A DNA stretch of 60,673 nucleotides from Stenotrophomonas cyclobalanopsidis (GCF_008710035.1 NZ_VYKI01000005.1:123640-184312), one strand, 5' to 3'; shown: positions 7,390-18,171, numbered from the stretch's first letter. The notes: generated by a model not told the origin, from the sequence alone. Made by a program: numbers and translations.

Positions 7390-8751
7390 TCAGTGGCCCT
7401 TGGCGGCCCTCGCCGCTTCGCGCTCGGCACGCAGACGGTCCAGCTTTTCCTTCAGCTTGATCTCCAGCCCGCGCGGCACCGGGTTGTAGTACACGCGCTC
7501 GCCCATCGCATCCGGGAAGCCGGTCTGATCCAGCGCAATGCCACCTTCGGCATCGTGGTCGTACTGGTACTCCGCCCCGTAGCCGAGCTCCTTCATCAGC
7601 TTGGTCGGCGCGTTGCGCAGGTGCAGCGGCACCTCTTCGGTGCCACTTTCGCGCACATCAGCCTTGGCCTGGTTGAAGGCGGCATAGCCGGCGTTCGACT
7701 TGGCAGTGCTGGCCAGATAGAGCACCAGCTGGGCAAAGGCGAGCTCGCCTTCCGGGCTGCCCAGGCGCTCGTAGATGTCCCACGCTTCCAGCGCCATGCT
7801 CTGCGCGCGCGGGTCGGCCAGGCCGATGTCCTCGATGGCCATGCGGGTCAACCGGCGCGCCAGATAGGACGGATCACAGCCGCCATCGAGCATGCGGGTC
7901 AGCCAGTACAGCGCGGCATCGGGGTTGGAACTGCGCACGGATTTGTGCAGCGCCGAGATCTGGTCATAGAACTGTTCGCCGCCCTTGTCGAAGCGGCGGG
8001 TGCGGTCGGCCAGCACCTGGGTCAGGGTCTGCGGGGTGATGCGACCACCCTCCCCGCCCGCCAGCTCGGCGGCGATCTCCAGCAGGGTCAGCGCACGGCG
8101 CACGTCGCCATCGGCAGCGGTGGCGATCTCCAGCAGCAGCTCAGGGGCAACCTCGATGTGCTCTTCGCCCAGGCCGCGCTCGCGATCACCCAGTGCGCGC
8201 TCCAGCGCCTCGACGATGTCGGTGGGCGAGACGCCTTCCAGCACATGCACGCGGCAGCGCGACAACAGCGCCGAGTTCAGCTCGAACGACGGGTTCTCTG
8301 TGGTGGCACCGACAAACAGGATGGTGCCGCGCTCGATATGCGGCAGGAACGCATCCTGCTGCGCCTTGTTGAAGCGATGCACTTCGTCGACGAACAACAC
8401 GGTGCGTCGGCCTTCGGCGAACCGCTGCGCCGCCTCGGCCAGCACCTGGCGCACTTCCGGCAGGCCGGACAGCACGGCGGAGATGGCACGGAATTCGGCG
8501 TCGGAATATTCGGCCAGCAGCAGCGCCAGCGTGGTCTTGCCGCAACCGGGCGGCCCCCACAGGATCATCGAATGCACGCGGCCGGATTCGACCGCACGGC
8601 GCAGCGCGCTTTCCGGCGCCAGCAGGCGCTTCTGCCCGACCATTTCGTCGAGGGTGCGCGGGCGCATGCGCTCGGCCAGCGGGCGCAGATGATCCCGATC
8701 GACGCTCAGCAGATCGGGGCCGGGGAATGAAGTGGAACGATGTCTTGGCAC
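7390..8751 (-). CDS. rarA: Replication-associated recombination protein A (AAA+ ATPase)
   Basis: A 453-residue RarA/MgsA homologue related to clamp loaders, acting at stalled replication forks together with SSB. Walker A is WGPPGCGKTT (65-74), Walker B FVDEVHRF (about 120-126), sensor 1 VGATTENPSFELN, and the C-terminal MgsA region includes HKSVRSSNPDAALYWLTRML and the conserved AKADVRESGTEEVPLHLRN. I choose the GTG at 8751 because a TACAAT -10 box ends exactly six bases before it, implying a leaderless mRNA. The open frame extends 14 codons further upstream, into a SMAG repeat. Confidence 0.9.
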   Translation of the reverse strand: MPRHRSTSFPGPDLLSVDRDHLRPLAERMRPRTLDEMVGQKRLLAPESALRRAVESGRVHSMILWGPPGCGKTTLALLLAEYSDAEFRAISAVLSGLPEVRQVLAEAAQRFAEGRRTVLFVDEVHRFNKAQQDAFLPHIERGTILFVGATTENPSFELNSALLSRCRVHVLEGVSPTDIVEALERALGDRERGLGEEHIEVAPELLLEIATAADGDVRRALTLLEIAAELAGGEGGRITPQTLTQVLADRTRRFDKGGEQFYDQISALHKSVRSSNPDAALYWLTRMLDGGCDPSYLARRLTRMAIEDIGLADPRAQSMALEAWDIYERLGSPEGELAFAQLVLYLASTAKSNAGYAAFNQAKADVRESGTEEVPLHLRNAPTKLMKELGYGAEYQYDHDAEGGIALDQTGFPDAMGERVYYNPVPRGLEIKLKEKLDRLRAEREAARAAKGH

Positions 8752-8757
8752 CGGATC

Positions 8758-8763
8758 ATTGTA
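8758..8763 (-). promoter_or_regulatory. -10 box six bases before the rarA start
   Basis: TACAAT on the minus strand, followed by six bases and then the GTG at 8751. Transcription would begin at or within a base of the start codon, leaving no ribosome-binding leader. No good -35 hexamer is visible. Confidence 0.5.
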
Positions 8764-8778
8764 CCGCGCCACCCAGCG

Positions 8779-8863
8779 GTAGCGCCGGGCCATGCCCGGC
8801 GGATCAACGGCATGTCAACCAAGGTTGACACCTACCGAAGCAGGTAAGCCGGGCCATGCCCGG
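8779..8863. repeat. Three SMAG-type repeats of two classes
   Basis: GCCGGGC-class copy at 8779-8802, a GTCAACC..GGTTGAC copy at 8814-8835, and a second GCCGGGC-class copy at 8844-8863. They fill the gap between lolA and rarA. Confidence 0.8.
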
Positions 8864-8872
8864 CAACCACGA

Positions 8873-9511
8873 TCAATTACCGATGACGTCAGTGCCCTTC
8901 GGCGGGGTGAAGCTGAAGGTGCCGGCGGCGAAGCCCGGGTTGCGCTTCCAGCCACTGAAGGTGATGACGGTGCGCTGGCCGACGGCGTCGGTGATTTCCA
9001 TCTTGACAAGACCCTGCGCGTTGAAGCCCAGTGCGGCGTACTGGAAGCTGGCTTCCGTATCGCGCTTCGGCGACAGCGCCAGCCACTGCAGGCCGTCACG
9101 CTTGCCGGCCTCTTCGCTCAGGTCGTACTGCTGTTCCAGCAGCGCCGGGTTGATCAGCGCGGTCAGCGGGCTGTTCTGCTCTTCCTTGCCCTGCTCGCGC
9201 ACGGTGGCCTGCTCCAGGTCCGGCTCGTACATCCAGACCTTCTTGCCGTCGGCCACGATCAGCTGTTCGTGCGGGCGCACGTATTCCCAGCGGAACAGGC
9301 GCGGCGCCGACAGGGCCACGCGGCCACTGGTCGATTCCTTCACCTTGCCGCGACCATCGAACACCTGCTGGCTGAACTGACCATCCAGGCCCTTCAGGCC
9401 ACCGGTGAAGGTCTTCAGGTCATCGCGGGCGCCGGCCCAGGCGCTGCCGGCAGCGGCGCAGGCCACGGCCAGGGTGGTGGTGGCAAGGAAACGACGGAAG
9501 CGGATGTTCAT
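8873..9511 (-). CDS. lolA: Outer-membrane lipoprotein carrier protein LolA
   Basis: A 212-residue periplasmic chaperone that takes lipoproteins released by LolCDE across to LolB. The signal peptide (residues 1-26) ends at SAWA-GA. The mature part carries LolA features: GQFSQQVFDGRGKVKESTSGRVALSAPRLFRW split over the first strands, then DGKKVWMYEPDLEQ. The ATG at 9511 has AGGA nine bases upstream. It lies between the DUF3857 gene and rarA, downstream of ftsK, a common order (ftsK-lolA-rarA) in gammaproteobacteria. Confidence 0.92.
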   Translation of the reverse strand: MNIRFRRFLATTTLAVACAAAGSAWAGARDDLKTFTGGLKGLDGQFSQQVFDGRGKVKESTSGRVALSAPRLFRWEYVRPHEQLIVADGKKVWMYEPDLEQATVREQGKEEQNSPLTALINPALLEQQYDLSEEAGKRDGLQWLALSPKRDTEASFQYAALGFNAQGLVKMEITDAVGQRTVITFSGWKRNPGFAAGTFSFTPPKGTDVIGN

Positions 9512-9622
9512 GCAGGAATCCTGTGGGCGCATGCGCCAGGAAAGTTGGGAGCCAGTGTGCCCGGGCAAAGATGAATGGGCGATCAGGGCGGCATTATGCC
9601 GCCCCGCGCGTGCATCGGCGAT

Positions 9623-11560
9623 TCAGCCAGCGGCGCCCGGCAATCTGCCGTACAGGACCTGCCCGCGGAAGCCACGCCGCACCTCGTGGTACAGCGCCCG
9701 GAACGCCGGGTAATCCTGCGGCTGGCACAGGGCATCGGCGCCGCGCACGGCGTTCTGCTGCAGGCGGTGGTGGACGATCACCTCCTGCCCTTCCCGCGCC
9801 CAGTCCACCCGGTAATCACCAGCGGCATTGCTGAAGTGCTGGCTCTGCGGGATGGCGATGATCGGCACGCTGCCGGGGAACTGCAGACGGTAGGTCTCTT
9901 CGCGCAGGCTCGCATTGCAGTAGAACGGGGTTTCATTGGCAGGCGCCGACGCCGTGGCGTACAGGCCACGCACCGATTCGCCGCCCGGCGGATCTGGCAC
10001 GGCCATGCCGCCGGCCACGCTGAAGTCCACGTAGTCCTCGGCCTGGAAGGCCATGCGGTAGCCGAACGGATGGGTCAGATCGACCGGCACGCCCTGCAGC
10101 TGCAGCTGACCGCGCCCGTCGAAGCCGGAGGCGGCCATGATCGACTCCTCGGCACGCGCACGGTTCTGCGCGTTGAGCTGGGCGAACTGCGCACGCATGC
10201 CGATCTCGGCGTTGTCGCTCAGCTGCGGCACGGTCTCGCCGCGCAGGTTGCCCTGCGCATCGAAGGTGAAGCGCACGTCCATCGCCGTCGCGTTGCGCTG
10301 CGGATCATTGGCCGGGGTACGCGCCAACGACGCGTCACGGGTGCGCAGTACCGGTGCACCGAGGTCGCCGTCGGGCAGCTGGCCGAAGCGCGCCCACGCG
10401 CTGGTCGAATCCAGGTAGAGATCGAACTCGGGCACATAGGTGATGGCGTGGTTGAAGCGCCCCAGCACGGGAATCTTCGGCAGCGTCGGGCCGCCGCCCG
10501 CACCGATCAGCACCGGGGAGCTGGCGATGCCCTTGGCCGCCAGCAGCGCTTCCAGGATCACCACATGGTCCTTGCAGTCGCCATAGTGGTTGTCGAGGAT
10601 GCTCTGCGCGCTGTTCGGCTCCAGCCCGCCATTGCCCAGGTACACGGCCACGTAGCGGATGTTCTGCGCCACCCAGCGGTACAGCGCATCGGCCTGGGCC
10701 TTGCGGTCGCTGATGCCGGCAGTCACTTCATCGGCCAGCGCCTGGATCTGCGGCGTCACCTGGGCCGCTTCACCAGCCTTGACCTGGTACGCATGCCCGA
10801 CCTTGGCCCAGTCACGGAACGTGCTGGCCATGATGTTCGGACCGAACTCCCACACCGCCGCCGACCAGTTCTGCGCCTGCATTGGTTCGCGGCGCTGGTA
10901 GCGCCAGCGCCACTGCGCCTGGCCGTCTATCACCCTCGGCGTGTCACTGCCCTGCACGCCGCGACTGACCACATACATGGGCAGGCTGGCCGGCGCACTC
11001 AGGGTCACCTCGGCATCGTCGTACTGGGTGAACACATTGAAGGTTTCCCACAGGCCGAAGTAGCCGGGGAAGTACGGGGTCTGCTGGGTGCGGCGCACCT
11101 GGTAGACCAGGCGCGTGCCCGGCGCCAGGTTCGGGAACACGATCACCCGCACCTTGCGGTCGGCGTACATCGCCGCCGCCGCGCTGGAATAGCTCTCCTG
11201 GGTGTAGATGCGGTCGGCCGGCACATCACGGCGCTGGCCATCGGCGGTCAGCGTGTAAGCGCTGACCACGTCCAGGGTTTCCATTTTCTCGCTGTAGCTC
11301 AGCCGCACCTGGCTGAACTGCTCCACCGCCGCCTTGGTCTTAAGCAGGATCTCGTAGCTCTCGGTCTGCACGTTGCCGGCGTCCGGCCGCACCACGTAGT
11401 CAGCGCGGTAGCGGACGAAGCTGAAGTTGTTGCTTGCCTCGGCATCGCTGCCGACCGAGGGCGGCGCCGGGTTCGGCGCCGAGGCGGACGCCCCGGCCAG
11501 GGCCGTGCTGGCGGCAAGCAGGCAGGCCAGCGCAAGCGCGCAGGGAGCGGGTCGGAACAT
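9623..11560 (-). CDS. DUF3857 / transglutaminase-like exported protein
   Basis: A 645-residue protein with a signal peptide (1-23, cut near ALA-GAS), an N-terminal DUF3857 beta domain (about 50-240), and a transglutaminase-like domain (about 250-380). The transglutaminase triad is visible: Cys in YGDCKDH, His in FNHAITYV and Asp in LYLDSTSAW. An AAGGA site precedes the ATG at 11560. Proteins of this type are periplasmic and of unknown substrate; a role in envelope processing is plausible. It sits between ftsK and lolA, where it breaks the usual ftsK-lolA adjacency. Confidence 0.8.
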   Translation of the reverse strand: MFRPAPCALALACLLAASTALAGASASAPNPAPPSVGSDAEASNNFSFVRYRADYVVRPDAGNVQTESYEILLKTKAAVEQFSQVRLSYSEKMETLDVVSAYTLTADGQRRDVPADRIYTQESYSSAAAAMYADRKVRVIVFPNLAPGTRLVYQVRRTQQTPYFPGYFGLWETFNVFTQYDDAEVTLSAPASLPMYVVSRGVQGSDTPRVIDGQAQWRWRYQRREPMQAQNWSAAVWEFGPNIMASTFRDWAKVGHAYQVKAGEAAQVTPQIQALADEVTAGISDRKAQADALYRWVAQNIRYVAVYLGNGGLEPNSAQSILDNHYGDCKDHVVILEALLAAKGIASSPVLIGAGGGPTLPKIPVLGRFNHAITYVPEFDLYLDSTSAWARFGQLPDGDLGAPVLRTRDASLARTPANDPQRNATAMDVRFTFDAQGNLRGETVPQLSDNAEIGMRAQFAQLNAQNRARAEESIMAASGFDGRGQLQLQGVPVDLTHPFGYRMAFQAEDYVDFSVAGGMAVPDPPGGESVRGLYATASAPANETPFYCNASLREETYRLQFPGSVPIIAIPQSQHFSNAAGDYRVDWAREGQEVIVHHRLQQNAVRGADALCQPQDYPAFRALYHEVRRGFRGQVLYGRLPGAAG

Positions 11561-11596
11561 GCGTCGGATCCTTGGACGTCGTAGGCGTGGCAGGGC

Positions 11597-13957
11597 TTAC
11601 TTCGGCGGCGGCGGTGCCAGCACCGTACGGTCGCCGTTGTGTTCGGGAGCACTGACCACGCCGGCCGCTTCCATGGCCTCGATCAGTCGTGCCGCGCGGT
11701 TGTAGCCGATCTTCAGGCGGCGCTGCACGCCGGAAATGGACGCGCGACGGGTCTCGGTGACCACGCGCAGCGCCTCGTCGTACAGCGGATCGGACTCGTC
11801 GCCGGCCGCACTGGTTTCCGGCAGGCCGGTCGCGCCGACCACCACGCCATCGCCCATCGTCTGCACTTCGTCCAGCACGCCGTCGACATAGTCGGCCGGG
11901 CCCATTGCCTTCAGGTGCTCGACCACGCGATGCACTTCATCGTCGGAGACGAACGCGCCGTGCACGCGCTCGGGCATGGCGGTGCCGGGCGGCAGGTACA
12001 GCATGTCGCCGTGGCCCAGCAGGGTTTCCGCGCCGGACTGGTCGAGGATGGTGCGCGAATCGATCTTCGAGCTGACCTGGAACGCGATGCGGGTCGGGAT
12101 GTTGGCCTTGATCAGGCCGGTGATGACGTCCACCGACGGGCGCTGGGTGGCCAGGATCAGGTGGATGCCGGCCGCACGCGCCTTCTGTGCCAGGCGGGCG
12201 ATCAGCTCTTCCACCTTCTTGCCGACGATCATCATCATGTCGGCGAATTCGTCGATGAAGATGACGATGAACGGCAGCGTCTCCAGCGGGCGCGGGGCTT
12301 CGCCCAGCTCCGGGTTCGGCTTGAACAGCGGGTCCATCAGCGGCTGGCCGGCGTCCTGGGCGTCCTTCACCTTCTTGTTGAAGCCGGCCAGGTTGCGCAC
12401 GCCTACCGCGCTCATCAGCTTGTAGCGGCGTTCCATCTCGGCCACGCACCAGCGCAGGCCGTTGGCGGCCTCCTTCATGTCGGTGACCACCGGCGCCAGC
12501 AGGTGCGGGATGCCCTGGTAGACGCTCAGTTCGAGCATCTTCGGGTCGATCATCAGCATGCGCAGGTCTTTCGGCGAGGCCTTGAACAGCAGGCTGAGCA
12601 CCATGGCGTTGACCGCCACCGACTTGCCCGAACCGGTGGTACCGGCCACCAGCAAATGCGGCATTCGCGCCAGGTCGGCCACGGTGGAGCGGCCGGCGAT
12701 ATCCTTGCCCAGCGCCAGGGTCAGCACGCTGGCCGACTTGTCGTACTCCTTCGAACGCAAGAGTTCGGAGAGGTAGATCATTTCGCGCGTGACGTTGGGA
12801 ATCTCCAGGCCGATCACCGACTTGCCGGGAATGACGTCCACCACACGCACCGACTTCACCGACAGGCCACGGGCGATGTCCTTGTCCAGCGAGCTGATCT
12901 GGCTGACCTTGATGCCCGGTGCCGGCTCGATCTCGAAGCGGGTGATGACCGGGCCGGGATTGGCGCCGACCACCTGCGCGTCGATGCGGAAGTCCTTGAG
13001 CTTGAACTCGATCTGCCGCGAAAGCGCATCCAGGGTGTCCTTGTCGTAGCCCACGGGCTGCGGCTTCGGATCATCCAGCAGGGCCAGCGGTGGCAGATCC
13101 GAGCCATCGCCATTGACGCCACGGAACATCGGGATCTGCGTATCGCGCTTGGCCCGGTCGCTCTTCTCGATCACCGGCTCCGGGCGCGGCTCGATCTTCA
13201 CCGGCTCGCGCTTGGCGCGCACTTCGGCGTCGGCCTTGCGCACTTCCTGGCGCTCCTCGCGCATGGCGCGGGTCTGCTGCCACTCGGTGGCCTGCTCTTT
13301 CTTGCGTTCCAGCAGCGGCGCCAGCGACATCACGCCACGGCCGATCTTCTCCATCACCGCGAACCACGACAGGCCGGTGGCCAGAGTGATCGAGGCCAGC
13401 AGCAGCACCAGCACGAACAGGTTCGCACCCAGCGCACCGAAGCCGACGGTGAGCGAGTTGCCGACCAGTTTGCCGAGGATGCCGCCGGCGCTGGAGACGT
13501 CGCCACTGAACAGGCGCACGTGCAGGAAGCCGGTGCCGGCAATCAGGAAGCCGACCAGGCCGACCAGGCGCAGGGCCGGATCGAGATCGTTCTCTCCCTT
13601 GCTCTCGCGCTTCAGGCCGAACATGGCGATCCAAGCCAGCGCGCCGAGCACGACTGGCAGCAGGAAGGCGATGTAGCCGAACAGCTGCAGCAGCACGTCG
13701 GCGATCCACGCGCCAGCACGTCCGCCCATGTTGTGCACGGGCGCGACTACGCTGCCGGTGTGCGACCAGCCCGGATCGCTGGTTGAATAGGTGAACAGGC
13801 TGGCGGCCAGATACAGCAGCGCCGGCGCGATGGCGATCAGGCCAAGGTCGCGCCAGAGCCGCTGACGCCGGGGGTTGTCGGCCGTGGCCGCTGCCGCCGA
13901 GCGACGCGACGCCTTTTTGTCGTCGGACTTGGAGCGTTCGGGCACCTGCTTCGCCAC
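11597..13957 (-). CDS. ftsK: DNA translocase FtsK
   Basis: A 786-residue septal DNA pump. The N-terminal part has four membrane segments (about 30-200), followed by a charged linker and an alpha/beta motor with Walker A GTTGSGKS (about 437-446) and [14 protein letters not shown] as Walker B. The C-terminal winged-helix gamma domain (about 715-780, [26 protein letters not shown]) is the KOPS reader that also triggers XerCD at dif. The start is a GTG at 13957 with only a weak TAAG ribosome site. It diverges from trxB. Confidence 0.95.
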   Translation of the reverse strand: MAKQVPERSKSDDKKASRRSAAAATADNPRRQRLWRDLGLIAIAPALLYLAASLFTYSTSDPGWSHTGSVVAPVHNMGGRAGAWIADVLLQLFGYIAFLLPVVLGALAWIAMFGLKRESKGENDLDPALRLVGLVGFLIAGTGFLHVRLFSGDVSSAGGILGKLVGNSLTVGFGALGANLFVLVLLLASITLATGLSWFAVMEKIGRGVMSLAPLLERKKEQATEWQQTRAMREERQEVRKADAEVRAKREPVKIEPRPEPVIEKSDRAKRDTQIPMFRGVNGDGSDLPPLALLDDPKPQPVGYDKDTLDALSRQIEFKLKDFRIDAQVVGANPGPVITRFEIEPAPGIKVSQISSLDKDIARGLSVKSVRVVDVIPGKSVIGLEIPNVTREMIYLSELLRSKEYDKSASVLTLALGKDIAGRSTVADLARMPHLLVAGTTGSGKSVAVNAMVLSLLFKASPKDLRMLMIDPKMLELSVYQGIPHLLAPVVTDMKEAANGLRWCVAEMERRYKLMSAVGVRNLAGFNKKVKDAQDAGQPLMDPLFKPNPELGEAPRPLETLPFIVIFIDEFADMMMIVGKKVEELIARLAQKARAAGIHLILATQRPSVDVITGLIKANIPTRIAFQVSSKIDSRTILDQSGAETLLGHGDMLYLPPGTAMPERVHGAFVSDDEVHRVVEHLKAMGPADYVDGVLDEVQTMGDGVVVGATGLPETSAAGDESDPLYDEALRVVTETRRASISGVQRRLKIGYNRAARLIEAMEAAGVVSAPEHNGDRTVLAPPPPK

Positions 13958-14097
13958 CTTAGACCATACCTTTGGAATGCGCTGTTAGTACTTGATAATA
14001 AACGACACGGCGTCAGTTTTCAGTCACGCGTGGCATCCAAGGTGCCGGCAGGCCCCCAAACCACCCGTGGGCGACGGCGTTCTGCCCATCGGCTTGA

Positions 14098-15162
<1,065 letters not shown>

Positions 15163-15180
15163 GGCTTTGATCCTGCAGCT

Positions 15181-15203
15181 GTAGAGTCGAGCCATGCTCG
15201 ACT
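15181..15203. repeat. SMAG-type repeat, GTCGAG class
   Basis: Single GTAGAGTCGAGC..GCTCGAC palindrome between the trxB stop and its terminator. Confidence 0.8.
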
Positions 15204-15210
15204 GAGGAAA

Positions 15211-15237
15211 ACGGGCGCGCAAGCGCTCGTTTTTTTT
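15211..15237 (+). terminator. trxB terminator
   Basis: Eight-bp stem ACGGGCGC / GCGCTCGT with one G-U pair and a GCAA tetraloop, followed by seven to eight T. Confidence 0.85.
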
Positions 15238-15314
15238 GTAGGCTCGCCACCCAGCGACAGCGGTCAATGCATCAGCCTGTCGTCGCATGGGGTGCATTCC
15301 CCTATCCTTCCCCC

Positions 15315-16439
15315 ATGCCTTCGACCCGCTTCCTCGACTCCCTTCAAATCATTCCCGCCACCGACTGGAATGCGCTGCACGACGGCCGCAACCCTTTCGT
15401 CAGCCACGCCTTCCTGTCCGGACTGGAAGCCCACGGCTGCCTGCGCGACGACTGGGGCTGGCAGCCGCGGCACTTCACGCTATGGGAGGGCGACAGCCTG
15501 ATCGGCGCCATCCCCGGCTACCTGAAGACGAACTCCCACGGCGAGTTTGTGTTCGACCATGCCTGGGCCAACGCTTATGCGCGGCATGGTCGCGACTACT
15601 ACCCGAAGTGGCTGGGCGCGGTGCCGTACTCGCCGGTGACCGGGCCGCGCCTGCTGGCACGTCACGATTCGGACCGGCCTGCGCTGCTGTCAGCACTTCG
15701 CGAACAGCTCCCCGGGCTCGACGTGTCCTCGGCGCACATCAATTTCCACACCACCGACGACGACGAAGCCTTCGGCAACGACTGGCTGCTGCGCGAGGAC
15801 GTGCAGTTCCAGTGGCAGAACACGGGCGACTGGTCCACGTTCGAGCAGTTCCTCGGCGCGATGGACCACAAGCACCGCAAGAACATCCGCCAGGAGCGCG
15901 CCAAGGTCGCCCGCCAGGGCATCAGTTTCCGGGTGGTGCATGGCGATGAGGCCAGCCGCGCCGACCTCCAGGCGATGTACCGCTTCTACCTGCAGACCTT
16001 CCTCGAGTACGGCAACGCGCCCGCGCTGACCGAGGCGTTCCTGCGCCATCTGGCGATTTCGCTGGGGCGCGGGCTGGTGCTGTTCCTGGCCGAGATGGAG
16101 GGCGAGCCGATTGCCGGTGCGCTGTGCCTGCGCGGCGGCGACACGCTTTACGGCCGCTACTGGGGCGGCGCCACCCTGCCCGGCCTGCACTTCGATGCCT
16201 GTTACTACCAGGGCATCGAGTATTGCCTGCGCGAGGGACTGATGCGTTTCGAGCCGGGCGCACAGGGCGAGCACAAACTGGCGCGGGGATTCCTGCCCAC
16301 GCTGGTACGCAGCCGGCACTGGGTGGCCGATGCGGATTTCGCTAAGGCACTGCGGGAGTGGTGCCGGCAGGAACGGCGCGACGTGCGTCGATACCGGCAG
16401 GCGGTGATGGGGCACAGCCCGTTCCGCACGGACGGATGA
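15315..16439 (+). CDS. GNAT-fold protein of the COG3146/DUF482 type
   Basis: A 374-residue cytoplasmic protein that looks like the DUF482/COG3146 family, two fused acyl-CoA-N-acyltransferase folds distantly like FemAB peptidyltransferases. Typical family stretches are SHAFLSGLEAHGC at the N terminus, DHKHRKNIRQERAKV in the middle, and the C-terminal GRYWGGATLPGLHFDACYYQGIEYC with KLARGFLPTLVRSRHW. The substrate is not known. The ATG at 15315 has no ribosome site; a weak TATCCT lies six bases before it, so it could be a fourth leaderless start. It stands upstream of aat, separated by one SMAG repeat. Confidence 0.72.
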   Translation: MPSTRFLDSLQIIPATDWNALHDGRNPFVSHAFLSGLEAHGCLRDDWGWQPRHFTLWEGDSLIGAIPGYLKTNSHGEFVFDHAWANAYARHGRDYYPKWLGAVPYSPVTGPRLLARHDSDRPALLSALREQLPGLDVSSAHINFHTTDDDEAFGNDWLLREDVQFQWQNTGDWSTFEQFLGAMDHKHRKNIRQERAKVARQGISFRVVHGDEASRADLQAMYRFYLQTFLEYGNAPALTEAFLRHLAISLGRGLVLFLAEMEGEPIAGALCLRGGDTLYGRYWGGATLPGLHFDACYYQGIEYCLREGLMRFEPGAQGEHKLARGFLPTLVRSRHWVADADFAKALREWCRQERRDVRRYRQAVMGHSPFRTDG

Positions 16440-16442
16440 CGC

Positions 16443-16464
16443 GCCAACCAAGGTTGGCACCTAC
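16443..16464. repeat. SMAG-type repeat, GCCAACC class
   Basis: One GCCAACC..GGTTGGC palindrome with the GTAG end on the minus strand, between the GNAT-like gene and aat. Confidence 0.75.
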
Positions 16465-16507
16465 CAAGGGCCCGCCAACCGAGGCATTCGTGCGGGGCCG
16501 CGACGAC

Positions 16508-16513
16508 TACAAT
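16508..16513 (+). promoter_or_regulatory. -10 box six bases before the aat start
   Basis: TACAAT, then six bases, then the aat ATG at 16520. The spacing matches rarA and clpS and predicts a leaderless transcript. No clear -35 hexamer. Confidence 0.5.
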
Positions 16514-16519
16514 GCCCGC

Positions 16520-17260
16520 ATGACCCGCCCGCTGCCCTGGCGCCTGGCCGATGCGCCGGACTCGCCCTTTCCGCCAGCCGAGACCGCGCTGCGCAAGCCC
16601 GACGGGCTGTTGGCCGTCGGCGGCGACCTGCATCCGCTGCGCCTGCTCAACGCCTACGCCGGTGGCATCTTCCCGTGGTTCAGCGAGGGCGAGCCCATCC
16701 TGTGGTGGTCGCCCGATCCGCGCATGGTCTTCCGCACCGATGGCGTGCACCTGTCCAGCCGTTTCCGCCGCCAGCTGCGTGCCAGCACCTGGAATGTGAC
16801 CGCCGATACTGCTTTCAATCGGGTGATGCGGGCCTGCGCCGCCGCACCCCGCCCGGGCCAGGACGGCACCTGGATCAGCCCGGAGATGGTGGACGCCTAC
16901 AGCCACCTGCACGATCTCGGCTTTGCCCACTCGTTTGAGGTCTGGGACCAGCAGACGCTGGTTGGCGGCATCTACGGGGTGGCCATCGGCCAGATGTTCT
17001 TTGGCGAAAGCATGTTCAGCGGCGCCAGCGGCGGTTCCAAGATCGCCCTGGCGGCGCTGGCCGCGACCCTGCACCGCTGGGGCTGGCCGCTGGTCGATGC
17101 CCAGGTGGAAAACCCGCACCTGCTGCGGATGGGGGCTTTTCACCTGCCGCGCGAGGAATTCCTGCAGCATGTCCGCCAGGCCGTGCGCCGGGAGGGCAGT
17201 GAAGGCCCATGGACCCGGTCCGTTGGGCGCCTGCCGGCCCGTGGCCTGGCGGGAAATTAA
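16520..17260 (+). CDS. aat: Leucyl/phenylalanyl-tRNA-protein transferase
   Basis: A 246-residue enzyme that adds Leu or Phe from aminoacyl-tRNA to proteins beginning with Lys or Arg, creating N-degrons for ClpS-ClpAP. Family motifs: PDGLLAVGGDL, YAGGIFPWFSEGEPILWWSPDPRMV, VGGIYGVAIGQMFFGESMFS and WGWPLVDAQVENPHLLRMGA. The start at 16520 gives a standard N terminus (MTRPLPW). It is followed by infA and then, on the opposite strand, clpA and clpS, so the whole bacterial N-degron route is encoded within 5 kb. Confidence 0.95.
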   Translation: MTRPLPWRLADAPDSPFPPAETALRKPDGLLAVGGDLHPLRLLNAYAGGIFPWFSEGEPILWWSPDPRMVFRTDGVHLSSRFRRQLRASTWNVTADTAFNRVMRACAAAPRPGQDGTWISPEMVDAYSHLHDLGFAHSFEVWDQQTLVGGIYGVAIGQMFFGESMFSGASGGSKIALAALAATLHRWGWPLVDAQVENPHLLRMGAFHLPREEFLQHVRQAVRREGSEGPWTRSVGRLPARGLAGN

Positions 17261-17268
17261 CCAGATCT

Positions 17269-17297
17269 TTGCAAGCTGGACGAAGGACGCGTAAAAT
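17269..17297 (+). promoter_or_regulatory. infA promoter
   Basis: TTGCAA (17269-17274) and TAAAAT (17292-17297) are exactly 17 bp apart, giving a leader of about 45 bases before infA. It is the best sigma-70-type promoter in the window. Confidence 0.75.
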
Positions 17298-17346
17298 ACC
17301 GCGCCTTAGGCCCAGCGTGGCCGTTTTCTGAACCGCACAGGACTAC

Positions 17347-17565
17347 ATGTCGAAAGACGATTCCATCGAGTTCGAGGGCACCGTCAGCGAGACGCTGCCG
17401 AACACCACTTTCCGCGTTCGTCTGGAAAATGGGCACGAAATCATCGCCCACATCTCCGGCCGCATGCGCAAGAACTACATCCGCATCCTCACCGGTGACC
17501 GGGTCAAGGTTGAAATGACCCCGTACGACCTGACCAAGGGTCGTATCACCTACCGCATGAAGTAA
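17347..17565 (+). CDS. infA: Translation initiation factor IF-1
   Basis: A 72-residue OB-fold protein that blocks the ribosomal A site during initiation. The sequence is close to textbook IF-1: [13 protein letters not shown] at the start, [19 protein letters not shown] in the middle and [13 protein letters not shown] at the end. Own promoter upstream (17269-17297), ribosome site AGGA, own terminator downstream. Confidence 0.98.
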   Translation: MSKDDSIEFEGTVSETLPNTTFRVRLENGHEIIAHISGRMRKNYIRILTGDRVKVEMTPYDLTKGRITYRMK

Positions 17566-17592
17566 GCGGTCGGCGCTCTGCGCCATCCTGAC

Positions 17593-17619
17593 AAGGCCAG
17601 CCTCGCTTGCTGGCCTTTT
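17593..17619 (+). terminator. infA terminator
   Basis: GGCCAGC (17595-17601) pairs with GCTGGCC (17609-17615), extended by AA/TT, and is followed by TTTT. Confidence 0.8.
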
Positions 17620-17767
17620 GTCATGCCTGGAATCCGGCCCTGCCGGAGGTCACCCTGACCGAACACACCGTGGCATCGGTCAGCCCGCCTTGAGGCAGAT
17701 TCGCATTCGCATCGGTGGTGGCAAGGTGGCACCCGATCCAGTCCGGATCGCCATCCCCTGCCCCGCC

Positions 17768-18160
17768 ATGAACATGCACTCCCTGCCCGCCCTGTTCGCC
17801 GCGCTGGCGCTGTCTGCCGGCACCCTCTTGGCGACGCCCGCCCATGCCGCGGATGCTCCGCCGGCCGGAACCGATGCCTGCATCCAGCTGGACAGCGACC
17901 TGCAGCTGGTGCGCGCCGGCGCATCACGCAACATCCTGCTGCGTAGTGGACAGGACCATTACGTCGTGTACTTCAAGGATGACTGCAGCAAGGCCGGCTA
18001 CTCGCGCAGGCTGACGTTCGTGACCGATGGCGAGCAGGGCCAGGTCTGCGGCGCAGGACGCACCGAACTGCGCACCGATGGCGGCAACTGCGCCATCGCC
18101 AGCGTCGAGCCGATCGATGCGGCGGTCTTCAAGCAGAAGGCGCGCCAACGCACCCGCTGA
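17768..18160 (+). CDS. Small exported protein of unknown function (DUF6491-like)
   Basis: A 130-residue protein with a clear signal peptide (about 1-27, cut at AHA-AD). The mature part has four Cys (in TDACIQL, KDDCSKAG, GQVCGAG and GGNCAIA), which could form two disulphides. The pattern resembles the DUF6491 family of periplasmic proteins in Xanthomonadaceae, but this is from memory and not tested. The start at 17768 has no obvious ribosome site. It converges with clpA across an 11-bp stem-loop. Confidence 0.65.
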   Translation: MNMHSLPALFAALALSAGTLLATPAHAADAPPAGTDACIQLDSDLQLVRAGASRNILLRSGQDHYVVYFKDDCSKAGYSRRLTFVTDGEQGQVCGAGRTELRTDGGNCAIASVEPIDAAVFKQKARQRTR

Positions 18161-18171
18161 TGGCAGATACA

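Noticed and set aside
11639..13786. Plus-strand open frame of 715 codons
   Set aside because: Fully antisense to ftsK, whose translation is unmistakable.
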